DNA of 64,000 nt, taken from assembly GCF_003369915.1 (NCBI RefSeq), contig NC_046674.1:10788001-10852000 (forward strand). Direction: 5' to 3'. The DNA comes from Drosophila miranda. Taxonomy: Eukaryota; Arthropoda; Insecta; Diptera; Drosophilidae. The position numbers and the translations under genes were made by a program. The notes under the pieces are model-generated. The model saw only the letters and a program-made list of their open reading frames with translations. It did not search any database and was not told the origin of the DNA. Shown piece after piece: positions 61,601 to 64,000 of this stretch. Position 1 is the stretch's first letter, and each line of letters begins with the position of its first letter.

Positions 61601-62546
61601 GGACGAGGACGATGCGGCCACCATTGAGGACGTCATCGAGGAGCTGGACAACATCGTCAGCGAGGCGGAGAAGCAGATCGGCAGCAGCCACCCGTCACGG
61701 CATCGTCCTCCCGTGGAGCAGGACATTGTCCCGGTGAACATTGTGCCGCAGCCTCCGAGGAAATCCCGCTCCCTGGCGCATCTCGTGCCCCGCACCGACT
61801 GCTCCGAGCAGGAGGGTGGCTCCGACTACGGGATGCTGTTGCATCATCCGGGGGATCCAGCGGCTGCCGAACGACTGGCCGCCATGCAGACCTTCTTCGA
61901 TGAGGCCGACTACGATGCCCCCGAGACGGATCATCCGTCGAGCTACGCCATGGACTCCCCATCCCCCGATATGCCGGAGGCCAATGCCGCCGCCACGGCC
62001 TACAATGCCAGCACCAATCGGGAGCTCCTCGACGTCATTATGAATGCACGGCACGACGAGCACGACCCCACGATGCAGGCCCTGCGAAAGAGCGCCCAGG
62101 ATGGACCCCAGCTGCAGGTACAGGTACAGGTAGTGCCCCACAAGATGAAGCCACCAGCACCGGCCCCGCCTGCCCCACCGGCCCAGCAGTTCAACGGCGT
62201 CTTCTTCATGACGGGAATGAACACGCCGCAGCGGTACCCGAAGCCCGACATCACGGCCGCCCTGCAGGCCCGTCGCGTCACCAAGAATGTGGAGCGCCTG
62301 GAGGCGGCCTTTGCCTCCTCCTCCAGCGGCGGCGCCCACGAGGCTCTCAACGAGGCGGCCATCATCGGCAGGGAGAAGTCGCGCAGCAACCAGCAGATCT
62401 ACTTCAGCAGCAATCCGGCCATGAGGATGCACCAGGAGCCACCGGTGGGAGTGACGATGCCCGGACAGAGTCCCGCGTCGCGCACGCGCTCCTACACCCA
62501 GGGATCGATGTCCAAGGTGACGGATCTTCCATGTGGCCTCTACTGA
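30865..62546 (+). CDS. mwh: Multiple wing hairs (GBD-FH3 formin-like) spliced across the lysozyme cluster
   Basis: Mwh acts downstream of Frizzled planar polarity to suppress ectopic actin hairs. Proposed exons: 30865-31244, 31302-31559, 59583-59886, 59953-60128, 60193-60306, 60368-60556, 60619-60951 and 61019-62546. The sum is 3282 nt, which closes in frame to 1093 residues. The first two exons (start MGNRIAATG, a His-rich [13 protein letters not shown] run, a Cys cluster [13 protein letters not shown]) end in phase 2 at GAAAG|GTAAGC. The 59583 exon begins in phase 2, giving LAEESDSSTLQ. Downstream exons encode [20 protein letters not shown], the GBD/FH3 helices ([46 protein letters not shown]) and a coiled coil. 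FH1 and FH2 domains are absent, as in Mwh. The GBD-FH3 exons are secure; the link to the first two exons is inference, and further exons in the 28-kb intron are possible. An in-frame Met at 59680 could start a shorter isoform. Confidence 0.75.
31560..31859. other. mwh intron start and 3' flank of lysozyme gene 1
   Basis: The AG|GTAAGC donor is followed by DNA without a clear exon. A 7-nt stretch flanked by TTTGTGTAG and GTAAGT near 31660 could be a microexon but is unsupported. The outer boundary of the lysozyme inverted repeat is at about 31825. On the minus strand, AATAAAA near 31840 is the lysozyme poly(A) signal. Confidence 0.4.
31860..32282 (-). CDS. c-type lysozyme 1 (LysB-E-like, digestive)
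   Basis: Encodes a 140-residue secreted lysozyme that cleaves peptidoglycan beta-1,4 bonds. The signal peptide is [18 protein letters not shown], and the mature enzyme starts near RTMDRC. The catalytic Glu lies in [11 protein letters not shown] and the catalytic Asp in [11 protein letters not shown], and eight cysteines are present. The C-terminus is [14 protein letters not shown]. There is no intron, as in fly midgut lysozymes. TATAAAAGCG at 32331-32339 (minus) and a TCAGTT Inr sit upstream with the standard -34 spacing. Protein and flanks are nearly identical to lysozyme 4, its mirror copy. The 3' UTR is of the lysozyme 3 type, not the lysozyme 8 type, pointing to recombination at the stop codon. 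Confidence 0.97.
   Translation of the reverse strand: MKAFIVLVALALAAPAFGRTMDRCSLAREMSDLGVPRDQLDKWTCIAEHESSYRTGVVGPENYNGSNDYGIFQINDYYWCAPPTGRFSYNECGLSCNALLTDNIEHSVRCAQKVLSQQGWSAWSTWHYCSGWLPSIDECF
32283..33888. other. Intergenic DNA between lysozymes 1 and 2
   Basis: This contains the lysozyme 1 promoter (TATA box 32331-32339; GATA-type sites such as TTATCT near 32362 and CCTATCTG near 32397) and AT-rich DNA that mirrors 35640-38000. The poly(T)-containing site at 33608-33630 is the empty counterpart of the LINE insertion in the other arm. Confidence 0.6.
33889..34311 (-). CDS. c-type lysozyme 2 (LysB-E-like, digestive)
   Basis: A 140-residue intronless secreted lysozyme with signal peptide [18 protein letters not shown]. 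Catalytic Glu ([10 protein letters not shown]) and Asp (NDYGIFQIN) are present and all eight Cys are kept. The C-terminus is [14 protein letters not shown] with NSLLTDN, as in lysozyme 3, its mirror partner. However, the signal peptide has Val-Ala where lysozymes 3, 5 and 6 have Phe-Ala, matching lysozyme 1 instead, which suggests gene conversion. Its core promoter is unusual: the TATA box starts only 24 bp before the Inr A, against 34 in the sister genes. Head-to-head with lysozyme 3. Confidence 0.97.
   Translation of the reverse strand: MKAFIVLVALALAAPAFGRTMDRCSLAREMSDLGVPRDQLDKWTCIAEHESSYRTGVVGPENYNGSNDYGIFQINDYYWCAPPTGRFSYNECGLSCNSLLTDNIEHSVRCAQKVLSQQGWSAWSTWKYCDGSLPSINDCF
34312..34998. 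promoter_or_regulatory. Head-to-head promoter region of lysozymes 2 and 3; centre of the inverted repeat
   Basis: Lysozyme 2 (minus): TATAAAAG at 34351-34358 and Inr A at 34334, spacing 24. Lysozyme 3 (plus): TATAAAA at 34942-34948 and Inr A at 34976, spacing 34. Both flanks carry GATA-type sites (TTATCTCGAG, GATAACTCC). The unique spacer of the inverted repeat is about 34432-34867. Confidence 0.75.
34999..35421 (+). CDS. c-type lysozyme 3 (LysB-E-like, digestive)
   Basis: An intronless 140-residue lysozyme with signal peptide [18 protein letters not shown]. Catalytic Glu and Asp ([19 protein letters not shown]) are intact, eight Cys are present, and the C-terminus is [14 protein letters not shown]. 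The promoter has TATA at -34 and an ATCAGTTTCC Inr; the leader AATAATTGAAATCATC precedes the ATG. The 3' UTR has AATAAA 20 bp after the stop. It is the reference for the disrupted lysozyme 5, which shares this leader. Confidence 0.97.
   Translation: MKAFIVLFALALAAPAFGRTMDRCSLAREMSDLGVPRDQLDKWTCIAEHESSYRTGVVGPENYNGSNDYGIFQINDYYWCAPPTGRFSYNECGLSCNSLLTDNIEHSVRCAQKVLSQQGWSAWSTWKYCDGSLPSINDCF
35422..35697. other. Lysozyme 3 3' flank (right-arm intergenic DNA)
   Basis: Mirrors 33610-33888 of the left arm, ending in an A-rich tract at the LINE insertion point. Confidence 0.6.
35698..36715 (-). mobile_element. Non-LTR retrotransposon (LINE) fragment, degenerate
   Basis: On the minus strand, broken frames encode reverse-transcriptase pieces: [17 protein letters not shown] (palm motif), [20 protein letters not shown], then, after frame breaks, [15 protein letters not shown] and [11 protein letters not shown]. 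The YADD motif is lost. The 3' end (35697-35722) carries a TAAA-type tail read as TTTATTTATTTATTTA. It is 5'-truncated and inserted in the right arm only; the left arm keeps the uninterrupted site. It is related to, but diverged from, the LINE at 42 kb. Confidence 0.85.
36716..38002. promoter_or_regulatory. Right-arm intergenic DNA with lysozyme 4 promoter
   Basis: AT-rich DNA mirrors 32283-33600. The lysozyme 4 core promoter is TATAAAAG at 37946-37953 with Inr TCAGTT, A+1 at 37980. GATA-type sites (CAGATAACAC, CAGATAGGCC, CCTATCG) lie within 100 bp upstream, fitting gut GATA-factor control known for fly digestive genes. Confidence 0.7.
38003..38425 (+). CDS. c-type lysozyme 4 (LysB-E-like, digestive)
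   Basis: A 140-residue secreted enzyme identical at protein level to lysozyme 1 as far as I can read; one synonymous change (AAT for AAC in the GSNDY stretch) is visible. Catalytic Glu and Asp and eight Cys are intact, and the C-terminus is [14 protein letters not shown]. The coding end resembles lysozyme 8, while the 3' UTR (CTCTGATTTCGACCCCTG then AATAAA) is that of lysozymes 3 and 5. Confidence 0.97.
   Translation: MKAFIVLVALALAAPAFGRTMDRCSLAREMSDLGVPRDQLDKWTCIAEHESSYRTGVVGPENYNGSNDYGIFQINDYYWCAPPTGRFSYNECGLSCNALLTDNIEHSVRCAQKVLSQQGWSAWSTWHYCSGWLPSIDECF
38426..38827. other. Lysozyme 4 3' flank with GA repeat
   Basis: The inverted repeat ends at about 38462. A (GA)n tract at about 38666-38693 is a potential GAGA-factor site about 135-160 bp upstream of the Inr/DPE promoter at 38828. 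Confidence 0.55.
38826..39852 (+). promoter_or_regulatory. Candidate internal mwh promoter (Inr+DPE) and non-coding first exon
   Basis: TCAGTC at 38826-38831 (A+1 at 38828) is followed at exactly +28 by GGACGT (38855-38860), a full match to DPE RGWYVT, with a GAGA tract upstream. The DNA up to 39852 is GC-richer than its flanks and ends in AATAG|GTAAGAG, a good donor. I propose a TATA-less promoter with a long 5' UTR exon, splicing to the 59583 exon to give a shorter Mwh. No coding function is claimed; the frames inside are low complexity. Confidence 0.5.
39853..41940. other. Intron DNA between lysozymes 4 and 5
   Basis: A (CT)n tract lies at 39872-39892, and TGGCCACTGGCCACTGGCC at about 40194-40212. 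GGTGTGGTGTGG and GCCAGCAGCCAGCAGCC repeats are also present. No supported gene was found. Confidence 0.4.
41941..41997 (+). promoter_or_regulatory. Separated promoter and leader start of lysozyme 5
   Basis: GGCTATAAAAGCTCGATCCC and the CATCAGTTTCCAATAA Inr/leader are nearly identical to the lysozyme 3 promoter (34940-34984). The leader is cut at AATAA by the LINE and resumes at 43248. Confidence 0.85.
41998..43247 (+). mobile_element. 5'-truncated LINE inserted in the lysozyme 5 leader
   Basis: The open frame from about 42002 to 42953 encodes the reverse-transcriptase C-terminal half: [19 protein letters not shown], the catalytic YADD box (LMYADDVKL), then [18 protein letters not shown] and [11 protein letters not shown]. 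The frame is intact, unlike the 36-kb copy. A 5-bp AATAA at 41993-41997 and 43248-43252 is the apparent target-site duplication, since the lysozyme 3 leader has a single AATAATTG. The last 230 bp (about 43020-43247) are GC-rich and could be the element's 3' UTR or a second insertion. I cannot name the family. Confidence 0.85.
43264..43686 (+). CDS. c-type lysozyme 5 (LysB-E-like), LINE in 5' UTR
   Basis: The 140-residue coding sequence is intact: signal peptide [18 protein letters not shown], catalytic Glu and Asp, eight Cys and a [14 protein letters not shown] end, with NALLTDN as in lysozymes 1, 4, 6 and 8. The poly(A) signal AATAAA is 20 bp after the stop. A 1.25-kb LINE separates the promoter (TATA at 41952) from the ATG and brings many upstream ATGs, so translation from the old promoter is doubtful. 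An open frame continues upstream in phase to about 43063, but it is TE-derived and I do not include it. Confidence 0.95.
   Translation: MKAFIVLFALALAAPAFGRTMDRCSLAREMSDLGVPRDQLDKWTCIAEHESSYRTGVVGPENYNGSNDYGIFQINDYYWCAPPTGRFSYNECGLSCNALLTDNIEHSVRCAQKVLSQQGWSAWSTWKYCDGSLPSINDCF
43687..44612. repeat. 3' flank shared with lysozyme 7
   Basis: This resembles 47483-48160 in direct orientation: common words include TAGAAACTTTTGC, CAAAGACATATTCATTATAA and AATGTCAAATCG. The lysozyme 5 and 7 units therefore derive from a duplication of more than 1 kb. Confidence 0.7.
44613..45035 (-). CDS. c-type lysozyme 6 (LysB-E-like, digestive)
   Basis: A 140-residue intronless lysozyme starting [18 protein letters not shown] at 45035. 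The reading frame is open for 28 more codons upstream, but that includes the promoter. Catalytic Glu and Asp and eight Cys are intact, with NALLTDN and a [14 protein letters not shown] end. The promoter has TATAAAAGC 34 bp before the CATCAGT Inr, and the leader AATAATTGAAATCATC is the same as in lysozyme 3. The 3' flank (GAATCAAAAGCCAGAGC read in reverse) differs from the other copies. Convergent with lysozyme 5. Confidence 0.97.
   Translation of the reverse strand: MKAFIVLFALALAAPAFGRTMDRCSLAREMSDLGVPRDQLDKWTCIAEHESSYRTGVVGPENYNGSNDYGIFQINDYYWCAPPTGRFSYNECGLSCNALLTDNIEHSVRCAQKVLSQQGWSAWSTWKYCDGSLPSINDCF
45036..47059. promoter_or_regulatory. Intergenic DNA with promoters of lysozymes 6 and 7
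   Basis: Lysozyme 6 has TATA near 45085-45092 (minus). Lysozyme 7 has GCTATAAAAACGCC near 46990 and a TCATCAGTTTAC Inr near 47022; GGCTAGATAAGGCG and CTTATCGCCC upstream are GATA-type sites. Between them is non-coding DNA with small repeats (GATGGGAGATGGGAGATGG near 46190-46215; CCAGACCAGACCAGACC near 46560-46577). Confidence 0.55.
47060..47482 (+). CDS. c-type lysozyme 7 (LysB-E-like, digestive)
   Basis: A 140-residue intronless lysozyme. It differs from neighbouring copies by DQLARW for DQLDKW and PPSGRF for PPTGRF, and it has its own leader (ACCAACAAAACAAA before the ATG). Catalytic Glu ([10 protein letters not shown]) and Asp (NDYGIFQIN) and eight Cys are intact, ending [14 protein letters not shown]. 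The 3' UTR (CTCTGATTCCGACCCCTG, AATAAA) is of the lysozyme 3/5 type. It looks like an older member that has escaped part of the homogenisation. Confidence 0.97.
   Translation: MKAFIVLVALALAAPAFGRTMDRCSLAREMSDLGVPRDQLARWTCIAEHESSYRTGVVGPENYNGSNDYGIFQINDYYWCAPPSGRFSYNECGLSCNSLLTDNIEHSVRCAQKVLSQQGWSAWSTWKYCDGSLPSINDCF
47483..48992. promoter_or_regulatory. Intergenic DNA with lysozyme 8 promoter
   Basis: The first 680 bp are homologous to the lysozyme 5 3' flank. From about 48560 the DNA resembles, with more divergence, the upstream regions of lysozymes 1 and 4 (GATTAGTACTACTGTATCCC near 48739). The core promoter is CCCTATAAAAGCGC near 48935 with a CATCAGTTTC Inr. Confidence 0.6.
48993..49415 (+). 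CDS. c-type lysozyme 8 (LysB-E-like, digestive)
   Basis: A 140-residue intronless lysozyme whose protein equals lysozymes 1 and 4 as far as I can read ([14 protein letters not shown] end; catalytic Glu and Asp and eight Cys intact). Its 3' UTR is different (AAGCAGTCTGTTTCCCCTGC, then AATAAACTATG), while the promoter and leader match 1 and 4. It is probably the parental form of that pair. Confidence 0.97.
   Translation: MKAFIVLVALALAAPAFGRTMDRCSLAREMSDLGVPRDQLDKWTCIAEHESSYRTGVVGPENYNGSNDYGIFQINDYYWCAPPTGRFSYNECGLSCNALLTDNIEHSVRCAQKVLSQQGWSAWSTWHYCSGWLPSIDECF
49416..53317. other. 3.9-kb intron DNA without supported genes
   Basis: Simple repeats only: GGCATGGCATGGCGTGGCATGG near 49640, CTCCAGCTCCAG near 50110, CGTACTCGTAGTCGTAG near 50310, GATGCGATGCGATGCG near 51863, GGGCTTCGGGCTTCGGGC near 51990, GAGATGAGATGAGATGAG near 52396, and GTACTCGTACTCG near 52590. 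Part of the large mwh intron in my model. Confidence 0.45.
53318..53743 (-). CDS. Divergent lysozyme-like protein 9, catalytic acids replaced
   Basis: A 141-residue intronless lysozyme-fold protein with signal peptide [21 protein letters not shown]. All eight Cys are present (DRC, WAC, YWC, VEC, VKC, VLC, GC, NCF), so the fold should hold. The helix motif that reads CIAEHESSY in its neighbours reads CIADNQSNY here, putting Gln at the catalytic Glu. The motif [10 protein letters not shown] reads [10 protein letters not shown], putting Asn at the catalytic Asp. By family knowledge both changes abolish muramidase activity. The loop after YWC ([10 protein letters not shown]) is also unlike the family, and the C-terminal STWKYC segment is shortened. 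The promoter looks functional: TATAAATA at 53803-53810 and an Inr near 53775. A non-enzymatic role such as glycan binding is possible. Confidence 0.92.
   Translation of the reverse strand: MRASLLICALIVACLAPGILATRTMDRCSLAREMANKGVPRDQLARWACIADNQSNYHTDAVSPPNDKGFRNYGIFQISNAYWCYSKDQAARDVECKVKCEAFLEDDISHSVLCAKKILEKQGWSAWPGCTGSLPSIDNCF
53744..55094. other. Intergenic DNA with a 161-bp tandem duplication
   Basis: The lysozyme 9 promoter is at 53770-53812. The duplication occupies 54320-54634 (listed separately). No gene was seen. Confidence 0.5.
54320..54634. repeat. Direct tandem duplication, about 161-bp unit
   Basis: GGATCCACAAACTGCATCTT begins at 54320 and again at 54481. Both copies continue through TTAGGTGTACTCATTGTTAT and AAACCTGGTCTGTTGCAAAA with scattered differences, so it is not very recent. 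Confidence 0.85.
55095..55535 (-). CDS. LysX: c-type lysozyme 10 (LysX-like)
   Basis: A 146-residue intronless lysozyme with signal peptide [21 protein letters not shown]. Catalytic Glu ([10 protein letters not shown]) and Asp ([10 protein letters not shown]) and eight Cys are intact. CDVSCNALL and IDDCF are features I associate with D. melanogaster LysX, which is the basis of the symbol; the orthology is moderately supported. It has a PAY tail beyond the usual CF end and several private changes ([14 protein letters not shown]). TATAAATA at 55593-55600 and an Inr near 55567 lie upstream. Confidence 0.93.
   Translation of the reverse strand: MRTFLVICFLALAGLAPGSLARTMDRCLLAQEMFRLGVPKDQLARWACIADHESSYRTDVVGPPNSDGSQDYGIFQINDYYWCAPPSGRFSYNQCDVSCNALLDNTITESVRCAQKVLAMQGWGAWSVWHYCSGNLPSIDDCFPAY
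55536..55740 (-). promoter_or_regulatory. Lysozyme 10 promoter
   Basis: TATAAATA at 55593-55600 (minus) with a CTCAGTTTAAAC Inr, A+1 near 55567. GATA-type sites (TGCGATAAGC, AGATATC) lie 50-80 bp upstream. Confidence 0.6.
55741..56175 (-). CDS. LysP: c-type lysozyme 11 (LysP-like)
   Basis: An intronless lysozyme of 144 residues from [20 protein letters not shown] at 56175; a Met three codons upstream (56184) is an alternative start. Catalytic Glu ([10 protein letters not shown]) and Asp ([10 protein letters not shown]) and eight Cys are intact. [31 protein letters not shown] and [14 protein letters not shown] resemble LysP, the salivary-gland lysozyme of D. melanogaster; the orthology is moderately supported. 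TATAAATA at 56216-56223 lies upstream. Confidence 0.94.
   Translation of the reverse strand: MRTFLVIGALVVACLLSAAHAARTMDRCTLAREMSNLGVPRDQLARWACIAQHESDYRTWVVGPANSDGSNDYGIFQINNYYWCTPPSGRFSYNECGLSCNSLLTDDITKSVRCAQKVLSQQGWSAWSTWKYCSGSLPSINNCF
56176..57863. promoter_or_regulatory. Intergenic DNA with promoters of lysozymes 11 and 12
   Basis: TATAAATA at 56216-56223 serves lysozyme 11. A TATA-like CATAAATACTG at 57799 serves lysozyme 12, with TTGATAAGAC (GATA-type) near 57614 and TTATCTGC near 57484. The rest is simple repeats (CTGGGCTGGACTGG near 56650; GGCAGCAGCACCAGCACC near 57095; GCCTCTGCCTCTGCC near 57348). Confidence 0.5.
57864..58289 (+). CDS. LysS: c-type lysozyme 12 (LysS)
   Basis: A 141-residue intronless lysozyme with signal peptide [20 protein letters not shown] and the mature start RTLDRC, with Leu where other copies have Met, as in LysS. 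Catalytic Glu ([10 protein letters not shown]) and Asp ([10 protein letters not shown]) and eight Cys are intact. It has [13 protein letters not shown], two residues shorter in this loop than the LysB-E type, and a [14 protein letters not shown] end. LysS in D. melanogaster is expressed in larval gut. AATAAAG follows 33 bp after the stop. Confidence 0.95.
   Translation: MKAFFALVILACAAAPALSGRTLDRCSLAREMSNLGVPRDQLDKWTCIAQHESDYRTWVVGPANSDGSNDYGIFQINDLYWCQADGRFSYNECGLSCNALLTDDITNSVRCAQKVLSQQGWGAWAVWHYCSGWLPSIDECF
58290..59582. other. End of the mwh intron with repeats
   Basis: CAGCCAGCCAGCCAGCC lies near 58637, GCATTTGCATTTGCATTTGC near 58917, a GGGGAT run at 59047-59088, and GGCAACCTGTGGCAACCTGC near 59290-59335. 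The intron ends in CCGTTTATTGCAG before 59583. No gene was seen. Confidence 0.5.
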
Positions 62547-63672
62547 TCCTCCCTAAGATCCCCTCTCGAATGAATCTCGATCCTATTCTCTTCATGATTC
62601 CTGCTCCTGTGCAATAGCAAGCCACACTCTTAGGCTACGACAGAAACACCCATCAGATCGGATCAGAACAGAACAGAACGGATCGTATTTATAGAACTAT
62701 TCATACAAACGTATATCTATCGTACACATAGACATATATTTAACTATATATACATATATATATATATTTTTTTTTTATCGCATACATACATATCTCATGA
62801 TCAATTGTAGTTACGGTGGCAGCTTCAACCGCGGGTTCATAGCCAATAAGTAGCGTAGGTATTTTTTTTTGTGAAACGCAGCGTACTTTTACTTCTTTTA
62901 TGTTTCTTTTGCTACAAATAAAATATATATATATATATACATACATACATACTCGTACTCGTACTCGTACTCGTACCGATATCGATACGTTATCTTTGGA
63001 AGGAAGCACTGTCTGTGGGGTTATCTTTCAGATACAGATAGTATTTTATGAAGGGTTTATGGTGATAAGAAATTAAAGAGTCTAAAAAACTTCGGGTACG
63101 CCTGGAAATATGGATTAATTGGAACTTTTCTGTTCTCCTTTTCTGGATTGAAATGCTGCTGCAGAATATTGAATTTTTTCCCATTTCAGGGACGCAACAA
63201 AAGTTGCGGAAAACTCAAGATGTATACCTGTAAAATGGTATATATTCAGGGAAGAGTAATGTGCATGCAAATAAAACTTGTTCCTCATCTGAGGACAGGC
63301 TAAAGCTGAAGCTACATGAAATTCTATCAAGTGCCATTCGTTTATGGGAACACAGTACCCTCCTCATATTGTATGATGGGCCAGAGCTATGCCTCTAAAT
63401 TGTCATGAAGTGCCATTCGTTTATGGGAACCGCCGTGCTCTCCAGAGGTCCATATTAAATGTACCTTCCTTTCAGGCCTTAGAAGTCAGAGCAAAAAACT
63501 TAGCCAGACCGCTGCTAATCGCTAGATTAGTCCGATCTTATCGGCCTTAGCTTTGAATAAACATATATTTCGAGTGTATTCGTGGAGCTCTTGCAAGTGC
63601 ATTACCGAAATCAGTCATTTTTGTTTTGGCACAGTTTTTGGGCAGTCTGCAATCGATAGCGCGATAGTCAGC
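62547..63672 (+). other. mwh 3' UTR and intergenic DNA; next promoter
   Basis: The mwh 3' UTR contains AATAAA at 62917-62922, followed by ATACATACATAC and ACTCGTACTCGTACTCG repeats. A 23-bp direct repeat lies at 63329-63351 and 63408-63430. No gene was seen before 63673. Confidence 0.6.
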
Positions 63673-63977
63673 ATGACATTCCTTCGACCCTTGCCAGCGG
63701 GCCTGCAAAAGATTGCCATCGAGGAGCTCAATGAGGTCCCCGATCGCGTGGAGTCGGACATATCCTCATTGAGGATCTGGTTGCAGAAGCAGCCGCATCT
63801 CTCTGCCTGCATGGAGGATCAGTTCCTGCTGAGTTTTCTGCGAGGATCAAAGTTCAGTTTGGAGAAGGCCAAGCAGAAGATCGATCGGTTCTACACTTTG
63901 CAGGCGGTGATACCGGAGGTCTTCAATGAACATCGACTGGTGGATGATCCGCAGGTGCTAGAGATCATTCGAATGGG
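63673..63977 (+). CDS. CRAL-TRIO domain protein, first exon (partial; runs off the window)
   Basis: The first exon of a Sec14-like lipid-binding protein. It reads MTFLRPLPAGLQKIAIEELN, then EVPDRVESDISSLRIWLQKQ and HLSACMEDQFLLSFLRGSKF, matching the helical CRAL-TRIO N-terminal domain of the insect alpha-tocopherol-transfer-like family. It ends in EIIRMG with an ATGGG|GTAAAC donor at 63978, phase 2. Members bind small hydrophobic ligands such as retinoids or tocopherol. The lipid-binding CRAL-TRIO core is outside the window. Confidence 0.88.
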
Positions 63978-64000
63978 GTAAACCGCTCTAAAGAAACCTC

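Noticed and set aside
60999..62432. Minus-strand frames of 230 and 245 codons
   Set aside because: Antisense to the last mwh exon, with composition expected from the reverse of a Gln/Glu-rich coding strand.

Overview
The window is eukaryotic, almost certainly Drosophila. Genes have short 55-70 bp GT/AG introns, housekeeping promoters carry TATCGATA (DRE) motifs, and other promoters carry fly Inr/DPE or TATA/Inr pairs. The genes include a p130CAS scaffold, SUMF1, MTCH, the Drosophila-type planar polarity gene mwh, and a cluster of twelve c-type lysozymes. The mixed, TE-rich lysozyme cluster looks like Sophophora outside melanogaster (obscura group is a guess). All identifications come from reading translations; no search was run.

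Layout. 1-6.9 kb: intron and last coding exon of p130CAS, with a long 3' UTR. 6.95-10.9 kb: a compact block with an orphan Cys-rich gene (+), SUMF1 (-) and an alpha-arrestin (-). 10.9-16.9 kb: 4 kb of low-complexity non-coding DNA, then a RASSF7-10-like gene (+). 17.1-18.9 kb: a DUSP and a TruA/PUSL1-like pseudouridine synthase on the minus strand, 14 nt apart and possibly dicistronic. 19.3-20.5 kb: Mtch (+), sharing a DRE-rich divergent promoter with the synthase. 21-25.2 kb: a repeat island with a 318-319 bp tandem array, two inverted copies of a decayed gene fragment and a 39-bp AT minisatellite. 28-29.3 kb: a C11orf54-type ester hydrolase (-).

30.8-62.5 kb: mwh (+) in my model. Two 5' coding exons at 30.9-31.6 kb are phase-compatible with the GBD/FH3 exons at 59.6-62.5 kb, and the combined frame closes exactly. 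The 28-kb intron between them contains all twelve lysozyme genes, on both strands, and two LINE fragments. Inr/DPE pairs at about 26,390 and 38,828 may be mwh start sites. The window ends in the first exon of a CRAL-TRIO protein gene.

The lysozyme cluster has the richest structure. Four genes (31.8-38.5 kb) sit in a 2.6-kb-arm inverted repeat that would lie inside the mwh pre-mRNA. One copy has a LINE between its TATA box and its ATG. One has a 10-bp shorter TATA-to-Inr spacing. One has both catalytic acids replaced by amides (Glu to Gln, Asp to Asn) while keeping all eight cysteines. Most copies look like midgut digestive LysB-E-type enzymes; the 53-58 kb group contains LysX-, LysP- and LysS-like genes.
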